DNA of 64,000 bases from an uncultured Methanomassiliicoccales archaeon (GCA_949292635.1 CASEZY010000008.1:1-64000), one strand, 5' to 3'. Counted from the first letter of the stretch, positions 34,125-43,125 are shown. A program made the numbers and translations. Notes: a model not told the origin generated them from the sequence alone.

Positions 34125-35048
34125 ATGGTGTTCGGTCTTTTCAAGGACGGCGACGAGCTGTACGATGAAGCCAAGGAGCAGATCAAACTGAAGGAATACG
34201 ACAAGGCCATCAAGACACTTCAGAAGAGTATCGAGAAGGACCAGTCCAACGCCGACGAGGCGAATCTGATGATATCCTTCATCAACCTCGGCAGGAACCT
34301 GGACAGCCCGCCCAACTACATCGACATGGCCAATAGGCTGAGGGCCAAGGGACCTGGGACCTTCGAGTTCGGACTGAGCACCTTCGACACCATGAAGCTG
34401 GCGGCCGAATGCGAATGCATGGCCGATTGCATCTACGTCCGCACCATGCAGACCAACAACAACCGTTCGCAGATCGACAAGGGACAGAACCTCATCGTCG
34501 CCGCACAGAAGCTGCAGGCAGCGGTGGGGAACGAGATGCTCCAGGTGAACTACTACTTCAACAACACCTCGATCACCGGAGTGAAGATGGCCCTTACCCT
34601 GATGGCCGAGGGCAACGAGATGATCTCCGCCGCCTGGTTCTGGGAGGATCCGAAGAAAGCTGCGGAATTCCAGCAGATGGCCTACAACTTCAGGAGGCAG
34701 CTGGGAGAGACCGGCGAGGCCAACCAGGTGAGGATCCAGCAGTACACCCGCTCCTGCAGATGCTGGATCTGCGGCAGGGAGACCATGGGTGAGGGACTCC
34801 ACTTCTACAGGATGAGCAGCGACATCAGCCCCCAGCAGAGGAAGGAGAGTCAGCAGTCCATGTCGGACGACCAGAGTTCCGTGTACGTCTGCAGAGCCTG
34901 CTACTCCGCCATCTCCCGCAGGTCCGACGAGATCTCCAAGGGATACTACGATGCGGCGTTGCAGGAGCTGAGGAACGTGGAGGCCAGGCTCAACCAGCAG
35001 ATCGCGTATCTGGAAGCCAGACTGAACAGTGTTGCCATGAGGCGCTGA
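34125..35048 (+). CDS. TPR and treble-Cys zinc-finger protein
   Basis: A 307-residue protein. Residues 5-60 form a TPR-like helix pair (DELYDEAKEQIKLKEYDKAI). The middle is helical. The C-terminus has C211-x-C213-x-x-C216 and C256-x-x-C259, spaced as a single zinc site, followed by a helical coil to the end. A TATAAAT box centred near 34087 gives a leader of about 12 bases. The next gene starts 2 bases after its stop, so the two form one transcript. I do not recognise the family. The role could be RNA or DNA contact through the finger. Confidence 0.7.
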   Translation: MVFGLFKDGDELYDEAKEQIKLKEYDKAIKTLQKSIEKDQSNADEANLMISFINLGRNLDSPPNYIDMANRLRAKGPGTFEFGLSTFDTMKLAAECECMADCIYVRTMQTNNNRSQIDKGQNLIVAAQKLQAAVGNEMLQVNYYFNNTSITGVKMALTLMAEGNEMISAAWFWEDPKKAAEFQQMAYNFRRQLGETGEANQVRIQQYTRSCRCWICGRETMGEGLHFYRMSSDISPQQRKESQQSMSDDQSSVYVCRACYSAISRRSDEISKGYYDAALQELRNVEARLNQQIAYLEARLNSVAMRR

Positions 35049-35050
35049 AC

Positions 35051-36592
35051 ATGGACGACCTGGTAGAGCTCAGATGCAAGTCCTGCGGTGCACCGATCGA
35101 CGTCACCGGATTGGACCCGAACTCCCCTTACGTCACATGCCAGTATTGCGGCACATCCCAGCAGAGGATGGACGCCAAGAAGTACATGGATGACATGATG
35201 ATCCAGATCAAGACTTGGCTGTCCAACGCCATGCCCGTGGGAATGGGCGTGGAGGCCGGGGAGAACGTGGACCCGGTGGCCAGGCACAGCATCTTCATCA
35301 ATGACGTCAAACCCAGGATAGAGTCCGAGCTGGAATCGTACAGATTCAGCAACCTGTCCCTCCTCGGGAACACCCTGCTCACGGTGCCCTTCAACAGCAC
35401 CACGGTCTGTGCCACGCAGCACAGCCCCAACACCGTCTTCGAACTGAACGCCAAAGCGAGGTCGGTGGCTCCCCTGGCGGTTACGCCGGAGGACAAGGAG
35501 CTGATCACCACGACATCGGTGATCACCCAGTCGTATGCGCTCACCCTCAACAACGTCAAACTGCTGTCCGAGGTTAAGGACGGCAGGTGGTCGATCCTGG
35601 CCACCAACTTCCGGGAGGGCGCCAAGGCCATGGCAGACCTTCCAAGCTACAGCCTCGCCTGCGAGAGGTTCGAGGCCTTAGGAGATGTGTCGGAGGGATT
35701 CGCCTACTTCATGGAAGGTAACATCGGCGACGCCACCGCCAGCATCACCGCCGGCAGGGACAAGCTGTTGTCCGTGAAGGACAGGGTGTTCTCCGATCCC
35801 CAGATGAGCATCATGTACATGGGCATCGAACAGGAGGTCAACATCGCCAATATCGTCCTGGACATCGCGGGATTCGTGTACACCATGGGCGGCGATCCCC
35901 TGCAGACCATGAACATCGTGAAGGATGTGATCAACGCCAAACCGGCTCAGAATCCGAGATGGAACTTCCTCACCTGCAATCAGAACCGGTTCAACGAGAT
36001 CTTCGGCGAGATATCCAAGGTCATCCATGCAAAGAATGGAGGGGAGATCCCCGTCGCCGACGGTCAGGGGGACATCCTGGTGCCGTTCTGGGAGGTGGAT
36101 CTAAGATACACCTTCGTCACCGGGAAGCTTTGGTCCAAGAAGAGCGTGGAGGTGAAGGACGACATCCTCATCTGCGCCGATTTCGTGATGGACCCCGCTT
36201 GTCTTGACAATCCTGCGTCCGCAATGACGGACATCTTCCGCTACCGCCCGGAGAGCAGCATCATAGAATCCTTCTGTGGCGACGAGACCCGCATCAGCAG
36301 CGGCACCGGCATCGGAAAGATACAGGATTCGGTGAAGATGCGCTCGGCGTCGGGGAGGAAGATCGTACTGCCGCTTTCCACCAAGGCGGAGGCGGAGAAG
36401 GCCTGCGTGGACTATCTGGCACAGACCTCTAAGTCATACAGCAAGTTCAAGCTCAGCCAGCCGGTTGTGCAGAGGATCGTCTACATTCCGTGCACGTCTT
36501 CCAACGGACGCCTGGTGCTTCCCAGCGACTTCGACAACATGGTGCCGGACCACATCGCACGCATGAGCCAGAACAGCATATTCATAGTGTGA
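35051..36592 (+). CDS. Large protein with N-terminal zinc ribbon
   Basis: A 513-residue protein. The first 33 residues form a four-Cys zinc ribbon (C9, C12, C30, C33) followed by a helix. The rest has no motif that I recognise, is mixed alpha/beta, and lacks a signal peptide. A Cys-containing core (VTPEDKELITTTSVITQSY) and a beta-rich C-terminus (RLVLPSDFDNMVPDHIARM) are visible. Gene order and spacing tie it to the TPR/zinc protein at 34125-35048, and sfsA follows 2 bases after its stop. It is likely a cytoplasmic complex partner. Confidence 0.7.
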   Translation: MDDLVELRCKSCGAPIDVTGLDPNSPYVTCQYCGTSQQRMDAKKYMDDMMIQIKTWLSNAMPVGMGVEAGENVDPVARHSIFINDVKPRIESELESYRFSNLSLLGNTLLTVPFNSTTVCATQHSPNTVFELNAKARSVAPLAVTPEDKELITTTSVITQSYALTLNNVKLLSEVKDGRWSILATNFREGAKAMADLPSYSLACERFEALGDVSEGFAYFMEGNIGDATASITAGRDKLLSVKDRVFSDPQMSIMYMGIEQEVNIANIVLDIAGFVYTMGGDPLQTMNIVKDVINAKPAQNPRWNFLTCNQNRFNEIFGEISKVIHAKNGGEIPVADGQGDILVPFWEVDLRYTFVTGKLWSKKSVEVKDDILICADFVMDPACLDNPASAMTDIFRYRPESSIIESFCGDETRISSGTGIGKIQDSVKMRSASGRKIVLPLSTKAEAEKACVDYLAQTSKSYSKFKLSQPVVQRIVYIPCTSSNGRLVLPSDFDNMVPDHIARMSQNSIFIV

Positions 36593-36594
36593 TC

Positions 36595-37278
36595 ATGCGA
36601 CTGTACGATAAGGTCGCGGAGGGGAGGTTCGTCTCCCGTCCCAACAGGTTCGTTGCTTACGTGGAGATAGACGGCGTCGTCAGCAAATGCCACGTGAAGA
36701 ACACCGGCAGGTGCAAGGAGCTGCTCGTGCCGGGGGCGACGGTGTTCCTCTCAAAATCGGACAATCCCGCCAGATCCACACGGTATGACGTTGTCGCCGT
36801 GATGAAGGGGGACCTCCTCATCAACATGGACAGTCAGGCACCCAATCCGGTGGCTGTCGAGGGGCTGAGACGCATCCCGCAGTTCCGTGATGTAACGGAG
36901 ATCAGGCAAGAGTTCGTGTACGGGGACTCGCGCATAGACATCATGGCCACCTCTCATAACGAGAGGTTCCTCATCGAGGTGAAGGGTGTCACGTTGGAGC
37001 ACGACGGTGTCGCAAGATTCCCGGACGCCCCCACCGAGAGAGGGCGCAAGCACCTCAGGGAGTTGATGCATGCCGTCGAAGATGGATGGCAAGCATACGT
37101 GCTCTTCGTCGTGCAGATGGAGGGCATGAAGGTCTTCGAGCCCAACGAGGCAACCGACCCGGAGTTCGCCTCCGTCCTGAGGGAGGCTTACCGGGCGGGC
37201 GTCGGAGTGCTGGCACATGGCTGCAAGGTGACGAAGGACTCCATGGCATTGGATCATGAGATACCGATCCGCCTGTGA
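36595..37278 (+). CDS. sfsA: SfsA-family protein
   Basis: A 227-residue member of the SfsA family (sugar fermentation stimulation protein). Conserved segments are RPNRFVAYVEIDG, VKNTGRCKELL, DSRIDIMA and FLIEVKGVTLE, the last two giving a PD-(D/E)xK-like nuclease core. The name is historical and the true activity is unknown. The ATG at 36595 starts 2 bases after the previous stop, so it is likely in one transcript with the TPR/zinc-ribbon genes. An upstream in-frame ATG lies inside the previous gene and is not used. Confidence 0.88.
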   Translation: MRLYDKVAEGRFVSRPNRFVAYVEIDGVVSKCHVKNTGRCKELLVPGATVFLSKSDNPARSTRYDVVAVMKGDLLINMDSQAPNPVAVEGLRRIPQFRDVTEIRQEFVYGDSRIDIMATSHNERFLIEVKGVTLEHDGVARFPDAPTERGRKHLRELMHAVEDGWQAYVLFVVQMEGMKVFEPNEATDPEFASVLREAYRAGVGVLAHGCKVTKDSMALDHEIPIRL

Positions 37279-38520
37279 TTATGCGGCGGCCTCCGCACCA
37301 TCAGTCAACGACGTAGGTACGGGTATGCGGGATCCCACGAGAGCCGCTATGAACATGGGTATCGCGGAGATCAGCGGGAAGCAGAGGAACAGCAGGAGCA
37401 CCACCATCAGCGGCTTGCGCATCACCGCTCCCAAAAGTGCGGCGGTAACCACGCAGAGGGAGAACACCGGGTCGATGCCGGCGATGGCGGCCATCCCGTA
37501 TCCTATGGAGATGCCTGCGAAGATGATGGGGAAGAAGTGACCTCCCCTCCACCCCATGTTGACGCACATGGCGGTGACCAGGACCTTCACCACACCGATG
37601 GTTATGAGCATGGCGGCGGACATGGTGGTCCACATACCGTCCAGTTCCGAGGATTGGGATTCGCCGGAGAACATGGTCAGCGGCAGGACAACGCCGCAGA
37701 TCCCCAATAACAGACCGGCGACGACGGGCTTCCACATCTTGTTGCCGAGCTTGTCGGAGAACCTTGCCAGGATGATATCGGATATGAGGAACAGCATCCC
37801 GACGGTAGCACCGACGATTACCAACGGTATGAGCCAGATCACCTCATCCGTGCTGATGGCGGTCCATTCGTAATGGGGCAGGGGCAGGCCCCCTCCGATG
37901 AAATGAGTGAGCAACAGGAACGACCCCAATGCGCCGATGACGGCGAAAGCGTAGATCAGGGCCTTCTTCCAACCGGTGAATGACGGGGCATCATTGCGTT
38001 CCCTGCTCCCATCCAATCCCACGGCAAAGCCGTACAGGGGAGCGGTGAAGAGTGCGGACAAGGTCGCCGTGACCCCGGCCTCGGTGAGCTCGCGGAAGTC
38101 CTCACCGAAGCGGCGTAGCCTCTCCCCCACCCATGAGCACAGCCCCGCGATCACGCCTGTCAATCCCGCCTCCGGTCCGACGGAACCGCCGAAGACCAGT
38201 GGCAGCAATGCGGCTACGGACATGACGCCAAGCTTGTCATGGGGATAGCTGCCGTCCCGCTTGACCTTGGCCAAGACAGTGCGCAGATCCTCCGGGTAAT
38301 TGCCGTACCTGCGTGCGAACAGCGCGATGACCACACCGCCGATGACGCACATCAATATGGGATAATAGCGTCCGAACCAGGATGCCACCCCGTCCCAGAT
38401 GAACTCCAGGCCGAGGTCCATGGCATAGAGCACCAGCCATACGAACGCGCCGGCGATGGCGCCGGTTAGCATCACCGACAGCAGGAAGAACGCCAGGTTA
38501 ACCGGCTTCGCAGTCTCCAT
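37279..38520 (-). CDS. ClC-family chloride channel/transporter
   Basis: A 413-residue membrane protein of the ClC family. The signature loop GGSVGPEAGLTG (GxxGPE-type) forms the ion pathway, and the helix-terminal GGHFFPI is the third conserved stretch. About ten membrane segments are visible. There are no C-terminal CBS domains. Whether it is a channel or a proton exchanger cannot be decided from the sequence I see. It is convergent with sfsA, with adjoining stops. Confidence 0.88.
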   Translation of the reverse strand: METAKPVNLAFFLLSVMLTGAIAGAFVWLVLYAMDLGLEFIWDGVASWFGRYYPILMCVIGGVVIALFARRYGNYPEDLRTVLAKVKRDGSYPHDKLGVMSVAALLPLVFGGSVGPEAGLTGVIAGLCSWVGERLRRFGEDFRELTEAGVTATLSALFTAPLYGFAVGLDGSRERNDAPSFTGWKKALIYAFAVIGALGSFLLLTHFIGGGLPLPHYEWTAISTDEVIWLIPLVIVGATVGMLFLISDIILARFSDKLGNKMWKPVVAGLLLGICGVVLPLTMFSGESQSSELDGMWTTMSAAMLITIGVVKVLVTAMCVNMGWRGGHFFPIIFAGISIGYGMAAIAGIDPVFSLCVVTAALLGAVMRKPLMVVLLLFLCFPLISAIPMFIAALVGSRIPVPTSLTDGAEAAA

Positions 38521-38828
38521 AAGCTGGTCTCCAAGTCCGAGATACGTTACCGCATAATAATACAGCCTAATACGGAGATGATGACAGTAATAATGGCTAT
38601 GGCATCATGACCATCGATAGCATCTTCAGATTCCGATCGATGACGTCCAGGTAGCCCGTTTTTGTACACTGCCGAAGAGCAGGGGTGCTATCCGCAGAAG
38701 GGATTTCAGGGTCATCTCCACGTTCGAGAACCGTGATCTTCAGATTCGAATCGTCACGAAACAGACCCCATGTGCCGTATTAGCACGTATCTCGCAAGGT
38801 TTATCGAGTGAACGTTCATGATTCATTC
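38521..38828. other. Intergenic region with possible gene remnant
   Basis: A divergent promoter area. Bases 38594-38788 on the minus strand stay open for about 60 codons and end in a stop, with no start, giving a peptide-like stretch that includes LFRDDSNLKITVLERG. It may be a decayed gene fragment. The TTTATC box at 38800-38805 belongs to the MtaA-like gene at 38829. Confidence 0.35.
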
Positions 38829-39893
38829 ATGATGGAGGATAAAGGCCACAGGGCGGCCATCGAGGCCGCACTGAACTTCGAACCGGGCAGCAGGGTGCCG
38901 GTGAACAACTTCGCCAACATCGCCGCCGTCCGCAGCGCTGGACATGTGATCAAGGACGCCAGGTTCGACTCGAGGCTGTCGTCCTCATGTACCATCCGGT
39001 ACGCCAAGATGACAGGGTCCGATTTCATCAAACCCTGTCTGGACACCAACGTGGAGTTCATGGACATCACGGTGCCCGGAAAGGTGGAGATGGTGGTCCC
39101 GGACGACAACTACACCCGCATCTCCGGACACGTCATATCGGATCCTGAGGACGCCGATAAGCTGGAGTTCTACGACCCCTTCGTGCCGAAGGAATGCCCT
39201 CAGTTCACCAAGGGATTCGTGGAGAACATAGAGGCGCTTGCCGAGTCCATGGATGAAGACTGGCACATCTGCGGATTCTGCTGGGCTCCGTTCTCCTTCG
39301 CAGGGTTCCTGATGGGTGCGGAGAACATGATGATGGACATCATGATGGACGGCGACCTGCTCAGGGCGGTGCTGAATAAGACCGAGCGCATGAGCGCGGA
39401 CCTGCAGAGGAGATGCATCGACGCAGGCGCCACCGTCATGTGGATGGCCGACCCCACAGCGGGAGAGGACCTGATCAGCTCTGACACGTACAAGGAATAC
39501 GAGTTCGATCATCTGAAGCACGTCGTGGATTCCGTCAAGGCCTTCCGCCCGGATGCTCCCATACTATACCACATGTGCGGGTACACCGCCAACACCATGC
39601 GTCTGCTGCCTGATGCCGGCGTTCAATGCTTCAGCTGCGACACCAAGACCGATCTTGCCGAGGCGAGAGCGTCCGCGGGAAGGAAGCTGGCGATCATGGG
39701 CAACGTGGATCCGGTGGGAACGCTGCTGATGGGCACACCGGAGAAGGTGATCGCGGAGGTGACCGCCGATATAGCCAAGGCCTACGAGGACGGCGGCTAC
39801 ATCGTCGCGCCCGGGTGCGAGGTGCCCAGGGACGCTCCCGACGAGAACGTCATCGCCATGTACACTGCCGCGAGCAGGTTCCTTCAGAGCTGA
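38829..39893 (+). CDS. MtaA/UroD-family methylcobamide:CoM methyltransferase-like protein
   Basis: A 354-residue protein of the uroporphyrinogen decarboxylase/MtaA family. The zinc ligands of the CoM methyltransferases are present: His248 and Cys250 in LYHMCG, and Cys330 in APGCEVP. The conserved GNVDPV lies between them. MtaA takes the methyl from methylated MtaC and gives it to coenzyme M. No other methyltransferase gene is adjacent, so the corrinoid partner is uncertain. The ATG at 38829 is chosen because it lies 26 bases from the TTTATC box. A GTG at 38808 is less likely. The end overlaps the convergent larC gene by 10 bases. Confidence 0.85.
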   Translation: MMEDKGHRAAIEAALNFEPGSRVPVNNFANIAAVRSAGHVIKDARFDSRLSSSCTIRYAKMTGSDFIKPCLDTNVEFMDITVPGKVEMVVPDDNYTRISGHVISDPEDADKLEFYDPFVPKECPQFTKGFVENIEALAESMDEDWHICGFCWAPFSFAGFLMGAENMMMDIMMDGDLLRAVLNKTERMSADLQRRCIDAGATVMWMADPTAGEDLISSDTYKEYEFDHLKHVVDSVKAFRPDAPILYHMCGYTANTMRLLPDAGVQCFSCDTKTDLAEARASAGRKLAIMGNVDPVGTLLMGTPEKVIAEVTADIAKAYEDGGYIVAPGCEVPRDAPDENVIAMYTAASRFLQS

Positions 39894-41095
39894 CGGTTGA
39901 TCTCCTCGCTCGCCAAACGATATGCATCGGCGAATGGTAGACCCTGAGTAGCCGAAGCCACACTTTCGTATTCGGGGTATGCCCGCTCGCCCTCGGCCGT
40001 GCGGCATACCTTCGCCTTTATCGGACCGAAAGATGTGTCGAAGGTCTCGATCCTACGGTCGAGTATGGTGCGGTGGACGTAGCTTCTGCGGACACCGATG
40101 GTGGTGGTCTCGGCGAACAGCATGTCCGAGAACATGCCGGCGTCCTCCGGGGAGCACATCACCTCGATACGATAACCCGGACGGCCCTTCTTCATGTAGA
40201 TCGGCGAGAATACCACATCCTTGGCCCCGGCCTCCATGATGCGTGATGCGGCGTCTGCCATCATCTCGCCGGTGCAGTCGTCGATGTTCGCCTGGAGGCA
40301 ACATACCGTGTCCTCCCCGGCACCGTCCTCGATGATCATCGCCCTCAGGACCCCCGGTGCCTCGTAGTCGCGCTTGCCCGCTCCGATCCCGACGGATATC
40401 ACGCGGAACGAGGTGGGAAGCTCTCCCTCGGTACGGATGGCGGCGGCGATGGCGGCGCCGGTGGGGGTGACAAGCTCTCCGAACACGTCGGATATGGTGA
40501 GCGGTAACTCGTGCTCGCAGATGATCTCCAGAACTGCGGGTACCGGCACGGGAATCACACCATGTGCGCAGCGGACGGTGCCCCTGCCGTCGGTGAGTCC
40601 GGTGACTATCACCGAATCTATGCCCAGCGAACGGAAGCAGACGGCGAAGGATAGGATATCGATTATCGAATCGAGAGCGCCGACCTCATGGAAATGCACC
40701 TCCTCCTTGGTCTTGCCGTGTACGCGGCCCTCGGCCTCTGCGACGATATCGAAGATCCTCATCGCAAGCTCTTTGGCATCATCCGATGCTGATGATGCAT
40801 CGATTATCCGCTCCACATCATGCAGACCTGTGTGACCATGGGGAACATGAGCGACCGAGCCCCCGTGAAGATACTCCATGTCGTGGTCGTGGTTGTCTAT
40901 GAGAAGGTTGACATCGAAGTCGCAGGCCTCGATCCCGGATTTGAGTACCTTGGACACCGAGACAACGAATTCCTCTGTGTCCAGGGAATCCAGCACGTCG
41001 GTGAGTTCCTGGGGGTCCGCACCGAGGTCGATCATGGCCGCCACGGCCATGTCCCCGCTGATTCCCGATGAGCAATCGAGATATAGATGTCTCAT
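39884..41095 (-). CDS. larC: LarC, nickel insertion protein
   Basis: A 403-residue LarC. It inserts nickel into pyridinium-3,5-bisthiocarboxylic acid mononucleotide to finish the nickel-pincer cofactor of lactate racemase-type enzymes. Family marks are the start MRHLYLDCSSGISGDM, a His-rich stretch NHDHDMEYLHGGS...HVPHGH, EVHFHEVGALDSIIDI, and the C-terminal CLQANIDDCTGEMM. The ATG at 41095 overlaps the stop of the upstream HprK-like gene by 4 bases, so the two are coupled. LarB and LarE are not in the window. No frameshift between the two LarC parts is needed here. Confidence 0.92.
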   Translation of the reverse strand: MRHLYLDCSSGISGDMAVAAMIDLGADPQELTDVLDSLDTEEFVVSVSKVLKSGIEACDFDVNLLIDNHDHDMEYLHGGSVAHVPHGHTGLHDVERIIDASSASDDAKELAMRIFDIVAEAEGRVHGKTKEEVHFHEVGALDSIIDILSFAVCFRSLGIDSVIVTGLTDGRGTVRCAHGVIPVPVPAVLEIICEHELPLTISDVFGELVTPTGAAIAAAIRTEGELPTSFRVISVGIGAGKRDYEAPGVLRAMIIEDGAGEDTVCCLQANIDDCTGEMMADAASRIMEAGAKDVVFSPIYMKKGRPGYRIEVMCSPEDAGMFSDMLFAETTTIGVRRSYVHRTILDRRIETFDTSFGPIKAKVCRTAEGERAYPEYESVASATQGLPFADAYRLASEEINRQL

Positions 41096-42036
41096 TGGCA
41101 CACCCCCAAGGCCTTGCGGATGATCCCCTGGGTCTCCTCCGGGGGATTGACGGTGTTGATCATATGCACCCTGCACCCGGAGAGGAACTCCCGGAAGAAC
41201 CTGCGTCTCAGTTCGGTCTTGCGGGGGTCGCGGACCATCTGATGTGGGTTGCACAGGTCGTTCGCACAAAGGTATTCCAACGCCTCGTCGGCGGTGAGCG
41301 TCCTCACGGCCTCCGGATCCGAAGCATCCCTCTTCAGTAGGATCACATCGCTGATGGACGTCTGGTCTATCACCGAATCCGGGCCCATCACCCACCTTAT
41401 GTTGGCGATCCCCCTGCCCTTGTTGTCGAAATGGGTGGTGGATACCAAGGGGCGGTACTCCTCCCACACGTCGCCGATGTCGGCGTCGATGTAGCAGTTC
41501 TTCTCGGAGCCCGAGGCGCGGGGACGGCCGCCGGTGAGGCGGACGAAGAACCAATCATCTGTGATCAGAGAAGAGCCGGGCGTGCGCAGGAGTCCCCAGG
41601 ATTGGGTGGTCTTGCCGGTCTTGGAGGGAGCGATTATGGCCACCCCCCTGCCGTCAAGGTCCAATGCTGCACCATGGACGGCGAATATCCCGTGGGAATC
41701 CTCCAGGATGTCGGTGACAACCGCAAGCGCTATGCTCTTGACCCACCCGTAGTAGTCGAAGTTGTACAGGACAGCGATGGATGTGACAGGATCGTAGTCC
41801 ACGCCCATCTCCCTGTCCGGATCGTTGAGGCAGATGACCATGGCGTGGGACCTGACTGAATCGCTCATGGCGCGGAAGTTGTCCGTCCACATCTCCAGGT
41901 CCCTCTTGGATTCTGTCACCAATTTAACGCAGACGCCGAAGATGTCCGCCTTCGATGTGTAGAACCTGCCGCTGCGGCATCTCTCGTATACGCCGGCGGC
42001 CTCCGAGGTGGGGACCGTCCTTACGGTGTAGGCCAT
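41092..42036 (-). CDS. HPr kinase/phosphorylase-like P-loop protein
   Basis: A 314-residue protein whose core is like the C-terminal half of HprK: FAVHGAAL near His121, the P-loop APSKTGKTT (136-144), LITDDWFFV with the DD pair, and FREFLSGCRVHMINT near the end. It has no PTS partner here, so it is unlikely to phosphorylate HPr. A kinase acting on another small substrate or protein is more plausible. It is coupled by a 4-base overlap to larC downstream, which suggests a role with the nickel-pincer cofactor or its user enzyme. Confidence 0.75.
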   Translation of the reverse strand: MAYTVRTVPTSEAAGVYERCRSGRFYTSKADIFGVCVKLVTESKRDLEMWTDNFRAMSDSVRSHAMVICLNDPDREMGVDYDPVTSIAVLYNFDYYGWVKSIALAVVTDILEDSHGIFAVHGAALDLDGRGVAIIAPSKTGKTTQSWGLLRTPGSSLITDDWFFVRLTGGRPRASGSEKNCYIDADIGDVWEEYRPLVSTTHFDNKGRGIANIRWVMGPDSVIDQTSISDVILLKRDASDPEAVRTLTADEALEYLCANDLCNPHQMVRDPRKTELRRRFFREFLSGCRVHMINTVNPPEETQGIIRKALGVCQ

Positions 42037-42067
42037 GCACCCGAATCATCGATTGGTTGAATAGACT

Positions 42068-42460
42068 TTACGCGCCGGTGGGGGTCTGCTCGCCGGCGTT
42101 GGAGTCGTGGAGGGCGGAGATGTCCACCACGTTGTTGAACATGTTCTCCATGCCCCACTTCGCCAGATCCACCAAGATGGGCATGAGGGACATGGCCCTG
42201 GGGGTGAGGGAGTACTCAACCCTGGGCGGGACCTCGGGGAACACCTCCCTGTCGATGAGACGGTCCGCCTCCATCTCCCTGAGCTGACGGACCAGCATCC
42301 TGGAGGATATGCCCTCTATGCCTTCCATCAGGTCCTTGAACCTGAGGGGCCCGCCCTCGTTGGCGAGACGGCAGAGGATGACGGTCTTCCACCGCCCCTC
42401 GATGATGGACATGGCCGCATCCAAGGGGCAATCCATCCTTACCTTGGGGTCGAAATGCAT
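42068..42460 (-). CDS. HxlR-family winged-helix regulator
   Basis: A 130-residue HxlR-type regulator. It opens MHFDPKVRMDCPLDAAMSII, with an N-terminal Cys typical of redox- or electrophile-sensing members. The winged-helix follows: GRWKTVILCRLANEGGPLRF, ISSRMLVRQLREMEADRL and the wing EVFPEVPPRVEYSLTP. The ATG at 42460 lies 26 bases from the TATTATACT box. It is divergent from an FMN reductase gene, with a palindrome between, so it very likely regulates that gene and itself. Confidence 0.88.
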   Translation of the reverse strand: MHFDPKVRMDCPLDAAMSIIEGRWKTVILCRLANEGGPLRFKDLMEGIEGISSRMLVRQLREMEADRLIDREVFPEVPPRVEYSLTPRAMSLMPILVDLAKWGMENMFNNVVDISALHDSNAGEQTPTGA

Positions 42461-42490
42461 GTTTGGGCAACCGAGATGTGAGTATAATAA

Positions 42491-42547
42491 TGTTATCAAA
42501 GTAACATGATTTCTACTCAGTTACACAATGTTACCAAGGTATAAATA
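42491..42547. promoter_or_regulatory. Divergent promoter with HxlR-type operator
   Basis: TGTTA-TCAAAG-TAACA (42491-42506) is a palindrome that touches the minus-strand TATA box (42483-42490) of the regulator gene. GTTAC direct half-sites follow near 42520 and 42530, and the plus-strand box TATAAATA lies at 42540-42547. This layout suits control of both genes by the HxlR protein. Confidence 0.6.
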
Positions 42548-42576
42548 CGACCTTTCGGATGGAGTGTACGATAGAC

Positions 42577-43125
42577 ATGGCAAAGATCGCTGTCGTATTG
42601 GGATCTCCCCGCAAGGGGAACTCTGAGACCATCGCCATGAAGGTCGCAGAGGCTGCAAAGGCTAACGGGAACGAGATCGAGGTCTTCCGCATCAACGACC
42701 TCAAGAACGCCAAGGGTTGCCAGGCCTGCATGGGTTGCAAGAAGGCCGGCAAGTGCGTCATCAAGGATGACATGCTGCCCGTCCTGGACGCGGTCAGGAG
42801 CGCCGACGGTGTTATTGTTGCGGCTGCTGACTACTTCGGACAGCCCTGCTCTCAGTACAGGATGTTCGAGGACAGGATGTACAGCTTCATCGACGGAAGC
42901 TTCGTGCCCAACATCACCCCCAAGAAGGTGGCCGTCGTGGTCACCTGCGGAATGGGTCTGGACGGCGCCAAGGCGATGGCGGACAACATGGAGGGGGTCT
43001 TCGTGAACTTCTTCAAGTGCCAGTCCGTGGGCAAGATCGTCCTGGGCGGAGGTCTCGCACCCAACGTGGCCGCCGAGAACGCCGACATCCTCGCACAGGC
43101 CGAGGAGCTCGGTAAGAAGTTCTGA
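42577..43125 (+). CDS. Flavodoxin-fold NAD(P)H-dependent FMN reductase
   Basis: A 182-residue protein. The FMN phosphate loop is GSPRKGNSETIAM, and the Cys-rich GCQACMGCKKAGKCVIKDDM is typical of iron-sulfur flavoprotein-related reductases. It probably passes electrons from NAD(P)H or ferredoxin to small acceptors. The ATG at 42577 is preferred to one at 42559, since the TATAAATA box places the transcript start near 42570. It is divergent from the HxlR regulator, so expression is likely induced by stress. Confidence 0.88.
   Translation: MAKIAVVLGSPRKGNSETIAMKVAEAAKANGNEIEVFRINDLKNAKGCQACMGCKKAGKCVIKDDMLPVLDAVRSADGVIVAAADYFGQPCSQYRMFEDRMYSFIDGSFVPNITPKKVAVVVTCGMGLDGAKAMADNMEGVFVNFFKCQSVGKIVLGGGLAPNVAAENADILAQAEELGKKF

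Noticed and set aside
39884-41554. A single 556-residue gene across larC and the region upstream
   Set aside because: Only the part from 41095 matches LarC. The N-terminal 153 codons are the shadow of the HprK-like gene.
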